From Reticulitermes speratus (taxonomy: Eukaryota > Arthropoda > Insecta > Blattodea > Rhinotermitidae), in contig JAJKFL010000011.1 in the NCBI GenBank assembly GCA_021186555.1, positions 30,739,611 through 30,803,610 on the forward strand: a DNA stretch of 64,000 nt. Reading direction: 5' to 3'. Shown one piece after another: positions 60,607 to 64,000 of this stretch. Each line of letters begins with the position of its first letter. Positions within the stretch are counted from its first letter, which is position 1. The notes below the pieces were generated by a model. That model had not been told where the DNA came from. It worked only from the letters and a program-made list of their open reading frames with translations, and made no database searches. Both the position numbers and the translations under genes were made by a program.

Positions 60607-60775
60607 TTAACCCTTTGAAGCCAGAATTAAGTGCTTATTGTACCCTGCAAAAGACCCAGGATTTAAATGGCCACCAACTACTTTGCGTGTTCTTGGCCGC
60701 CGAATTTAGTGTATGTTCAGTTTTCTCAGCATCACACTGCACCTTGACTATAATTGACTCTGAAGCAAAAGGGTT
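60607..60775. mobile_element. Small piggyBac-like MITE, second type
   Basis: It starts at TTAA with ttaaccctttgaagcc and ends ctctgaagcaaaagggtt; the ends are inverted. The right TTAA is degraded (ttga). The frame 60573-60797 spans it and is not a gene. Confidence 0.5.
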
Positions 60776-61426
60776 GATGGGTAGATACTTAGCATGATAA
60801 AACAGATCTTACACTGTGTGCCACAGATGGACATATTTCAATCTTTGTTAGCTTCACTAATGATGATTTCCCTTGGCGATTTGCTAAATATTGGCCTTAC
60901 TTAACCTCTATTGGACTGGGTTGGTATTTAAATTGTAGCACATGATTTATGAAAAATGTATTACTTCAACAGAAAAAGATAAAATTATGAAATAAACAGC
61001 ACTTTGTGGGAAATAAAACAGAGATTATGCAGCATGTCGTAAAAATGTAGTAAATCTCCTGGTCACCTAAATATATACAATGAATTTTAGGGGTGTTTTG
61101 TGACCTGTGTTCACCTATGCGAATGGTTTTAATGGTTAAAGCTGGTATGCAGCCAGAGTCTCATCAAAACAAAAAGTGACACTCCCTTTGCTGGTTTTAG
61201 AACCAGCTACGACCTGCAGTTCATTTTATTAAAAATATATAGCCTTTTTGGGGATAATATAATTTTAACGCAGATGGCCACTTGTGACCAAAAATATCAT
61301 CTTCGGAAGTCTGAGCTTCTTAAGATGTAAAATATGGTTATCACCTTTTGAAGGCTTTCACTTATGATACAAGATAATTTTAAAACCTTAATAATTCAGG
61401 TCATTTCTAGAGGGTTCTGATGATAA
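60776..61426. other. Intergenic sequence with an old repeat
   Basis: 60915-60960 (ttggtatttaaattgtagc) also occurs at 22800-22840 in slightly different form, so an old dispersed repeat is present. No gene was seen. Confidence 0.35.
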
Positions 61427-61595
61427 CACTTTTTTAAGTTAAAATGTAAATATATATATCAAAACACTGTATATAAAACTTTAAAAAGATTCATCATTAT
61501 GGTTGAATTAACATTTTAGATAATGACGAATCTTTTTAAAGTTTTATATACAGTGTTTAGATACACATATTTTACATTTTAACTTAAAAAAGTGA
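61427..61595. repeat. Snap-back palindrome
   Basis: Arms 61427-61500 and 61520-61595 are inverted copies (cacttttttaagttaaaatg against cattttaacttaaaaaagtg; gattcatcattat against ataatgacgaatc) with a loop of about 19 bases. No target duplication is clear. It is probably a foldback MITE. Confidence 0.85.
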
Positions 61596-62692
61596 CTGAG
61601 GCATGCATATAGGTTGACTGAACTGCTTGTGACCGCAGAGTGAATACATATGGGTGTAGATTAAACGTAATTTTGTACGCCCTGATGATGGTCTTTAAGA
61701 GAACCAAAACATATGTAGGGGTGAACTTGTAAATAAAACGTGAAAGTGAAAAAAGTGCATTCAGTTGGTTTATAGACAGTGAATTGAAGAGAGCATTTAA
61801 CTTCCCTGTAAAAATTAATTAAAATACCCGCTGGTTTGGCTGTTGACAATACCGCCAGCTGCCAACAAAAATAATGTTAATCTGAGACTGGGCAATGCTC
61901 ATTAAATCTTTTGGTCACTAAAATCTGTCAACATTAAAACGAAACTACATTGTTTGGGGCAATGTTAAACGAGGACGGCCTGTAACAGCAGTGGGAATAC
62001 ATATGATGATTATACCGGTGAATGAGAGCGAATAGTGTCATTATACACACGAAATGGAATCATATAATGTCACAGTTTATAAATATACATGTAACTAACA
62101 ATTCTGTCTTATAACAGTTAATATAACAGAAAAAAATCTGTCGACATCTTAAATGGGACCTTTACAGTGAACCATGAAATGGAGAAAGAAAAACCATTTG
62201 ACTGTTCATCAAATGTGTTCGAGTATTTCCTTCAAATCACAATAAATGTACAACCTAAATCTGCACTAGTGAACAAATGAAGGGCGACTAGCTGGGTTGA
62301 TACGCAAGACGCCTAGGAGAGATAAGAACTGGATATAGAATACTAGGCAGAAAATGTGAATGGAGGTGAAATGTGAGATTTGAGGTTCTCACAGTGGTGC
62401 CTATGACCATTAATGCTGTCTGCAATGTGACACCATGTAGACAAATATGGGACTCCATAAACATGTGAACGGTGCATGAGATCTATCATGAACTCCTGGC
62501 ATTCTTCCTAGCTACAAAATCTGTAGGTGTTTTTATTTGACAGTATTTGGCTTGTACAGCATCAGCTGTGCTCTTACATATGGTGAAGGTTTTGGACAAC
62601 CAGTCAATACCCTGCCTCATAAAATGACCACCACCGCCTTACGTGATTAAGCAACTGAGCGGGCTAAGTTTCAGTCTGGCTCCTCCAACCTG
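61596..62692. other. 3' flank of the purine gene, with repeats
   Basis: AATAAA on the minus strand at 62532-62537 may be the polyadenylation signal of the gene ending at 62693. 62385-62450 (gagatttgaggttctcacag, then ctgtctgcaatgtgacacca) is a further half-copy of the hairpin element family. Confidence 0.45.
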
Positions 62693-63762
62693 CTACCACT
62701 CTAGTTTTTCTGGATAGTTCCCTGTAAGGCACGCTGTGCAGTGACCAACTTTACTCGAATTCTTCTCAGCAATTCGGTACCTCACAGCCTGAACCAAACC
62801 GTCTACCGAGAGGTACGCTAGACTGTCAGCACCTACAACACAAATAATTGTTACTTGGGTTTACAGCAGCCAATAATCTGAAGTACTTGTAGAGATATGC
62901 GATATGATGAAAACAGCATATGCTTTCAATGTTACTGCCTTGGGATATGACATTGTGCAGCCTGGTAGAATAATTCATCTTAGGGCGAGACATCCTGTTG
63001 TGACATACAGATAACCAAATGAACAGAAGGACCGTCAACAACAACAGTTTGACAGTGTCTTTATTGTCAAAAGACTAAGCTACAAATATAACCTTTAACT
63101 GAACAACAAAGTAAGGTTAAGTTCCTCTCATTTTTTTCTTTTGCATATTTTCCTTTTAAGCAAATATAATTACACAAACAGTTTGATTACAGATTTTACC
63201 ATTCCTTGGGACACCAACATTTATCTTGCACCCTAATGCTTACATGTACATCGTAAGGAAGAAATGTGAACTAGTCTTAAAATACGGCGCATAAAACATA
63301 TCACATACTTTAATACATTATTTTAATATATACTTGAATATTTTAACAAAAGTTTCAGCAACGACAAACAAAACCCATTTAACAATGTAAGATTGAGATG
63401 TCAATCATTTTACTTTACTAAGGTGTTGTATGTAAGTTTTTTCTCACATATATTTTTAACCTGTGTCTGACTATGGCTTGTAAATAAGCCGAAACATGTC
63501 GAATTTTCAACTATATTAAATTGTCAAAATATACTTGTGACTGACAGTCCTTTTGTTCATTTGTTTAGAATTACTCATATCTGGTCATTAAGTTTCAACC
63601 CACTGTTAATTAGTGACCCTTTCAAAATAACTTTTACTTACCAACATGTTTTGCCAGTTTCACAGGATCCAGTTTGTTTGCAATAAGTTCTTCTCGTGTT
63701 GGGATATTAATGCCCATGTAGCATGGATACTGAAGTGGTGGTGATGCCACTCTTACGTGAAC
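62693..63762 (-). CDS. Ppat: Amidophosphoribosyltransferase, last two exons (partial)
   Basis: The C-terminal end of the enzyme that starts purine synthesis by transferring glutamine amide nitrogen to PRPP in the cytosol. Exon 63762-63642 reads [20 protein letters not shown] and [20 protein letters not shown], the block in the family next to the phosphoribosyltransferase active region. After an intron of 809 bases with good GT-AG borders, exon 62832-62693 reads [11 protein letters not shown], a short basic stretch and [17 protein letters not shown] before the stop. The final CxxC is a ligand pair of the family's iron-sulfur cluster. The linker between DGL and the CxxC is shorter than in human PPAT. 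The N-terminal part, with the glutaminase domain, lies beyond the right edge. The insect symbol would be Prat. Confidence 0.93.
62930..62990. repeat. Hairpin-element fragment in the purine gene intron
   Basis: It reads tgggatatgacattgtgcag and cctggtagaataattcatc, the outer half of the dispersed hairpin element, inside the last intron of the gene. Confidence 0.4.
63460..63560 (+). repeat. Hammerhead-like core, second subtype, in the purine gene intron
   Basis: It reads CTGACTATGGCTTG, loop, AAGCCGAAACATGTCG, then an A/T-rich tail with gtgactgacagtcc. Stem GGCTT/AAGCC is perfect and GAAAC is intact; the first block has CTGACTA in place of CTGANGA. Confidence 0.5.
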
Positions 63763-63948
63763 CTGAAATAAAATCTGTTCAGTTTCCTTTCACTGCAGTG
63801 GTTGCTGTTCAGAAATGTCAGGTAACACAACCAGATTAATTTTTTACATCTTGAAATTAATACAATAACAAATGAACACTGCTTATTTCATGTTGTGTTT
63901 CAAATTTAGTCACAGCTTTTCTCATTTTAAAAGCTTATTCTGAACATC

Positions 63949-64000
63949 ACTTCATCATCTACTACTACTACTATACTACTACTACTACTACTACTACTAC
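63949..64000 (+). repeat. CTA trinucleotide microsatellite at the window edge
   Basis: An act/cta repeat with one interruption runs to the last base and probably continues past the window. Confidence 0.9.

Overview
The window is nuclear DNA of an animal, most likely an insect. Its spliced genes have GT-AG introns (plus one probable GC-AG intron), introns reach 14 kb, it is AT-rich with many microsatellites, and it is crowded with SINEs, LINE tails, MITEs and satellites. A cockroach or termite relative would fit the repeat load, but that is inference. No bacterial operon, CRISPR array, rRNA or stand-alone tRNA was seen.

Layout. (1) 1-7406: two near-identical inverted arms of about 3.4 kb facing each other across a 100-N gap. 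(2) 7423-11696: a 3.3-kb minisatellite of ~38-bp units with a ~1.29-kb higher-order period, bracketed by two direct repeats. (3) 12147-13610: a 141-bp satellite; then a broken copy of a multi-copy arthropod gene family (14345-15498), a SINE, a LINE fragment and a second, unrelated ~141-bp satellite (17536-18935). (4) 21343-26562, minus strand: XPNPEP3, a mitochondrial X-Pro aminopeptidase, seven exons, apparently intact (515 aa). (5) 27787-52202, plus strand: Nup54, a nuclear pore FG nucleoporin, eleven exons, apparently intact (582 aa), arranged head to head with XPNPEP3. (6) Inside the 14-kb first intron of Nup54, on the opposite strand (30268-38156), a complete four-exon gene for a secreted-type leucine-rich-repeat single-pass membrane protein (562 aa). 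(7) 52203-62692: gene-poor, with MITEs and repeat tails. (8) 62693-63762, minus strand: the last two exons of amidophosphoribosyltransferase (PPAT/Prat), continuing past the right edge.

The genes are housekeeping genes with no evident shared pathway: mitochondrial protein maturation, nuclear pore transport and purine synthesis. The LRR membrane protein is the only one without a recognised named orthologue. The most interesting structural signals are the giant palindrome, the higher-order minisatellite, the two 141-bp arrays, and a dispersed family of hairpins carrying a hammerhead-ribozyme-like core resembling that of Penelope-like elements. All exon borders were read by eye from splice signals, reading phase and remembered family sequence; no alignment was run.
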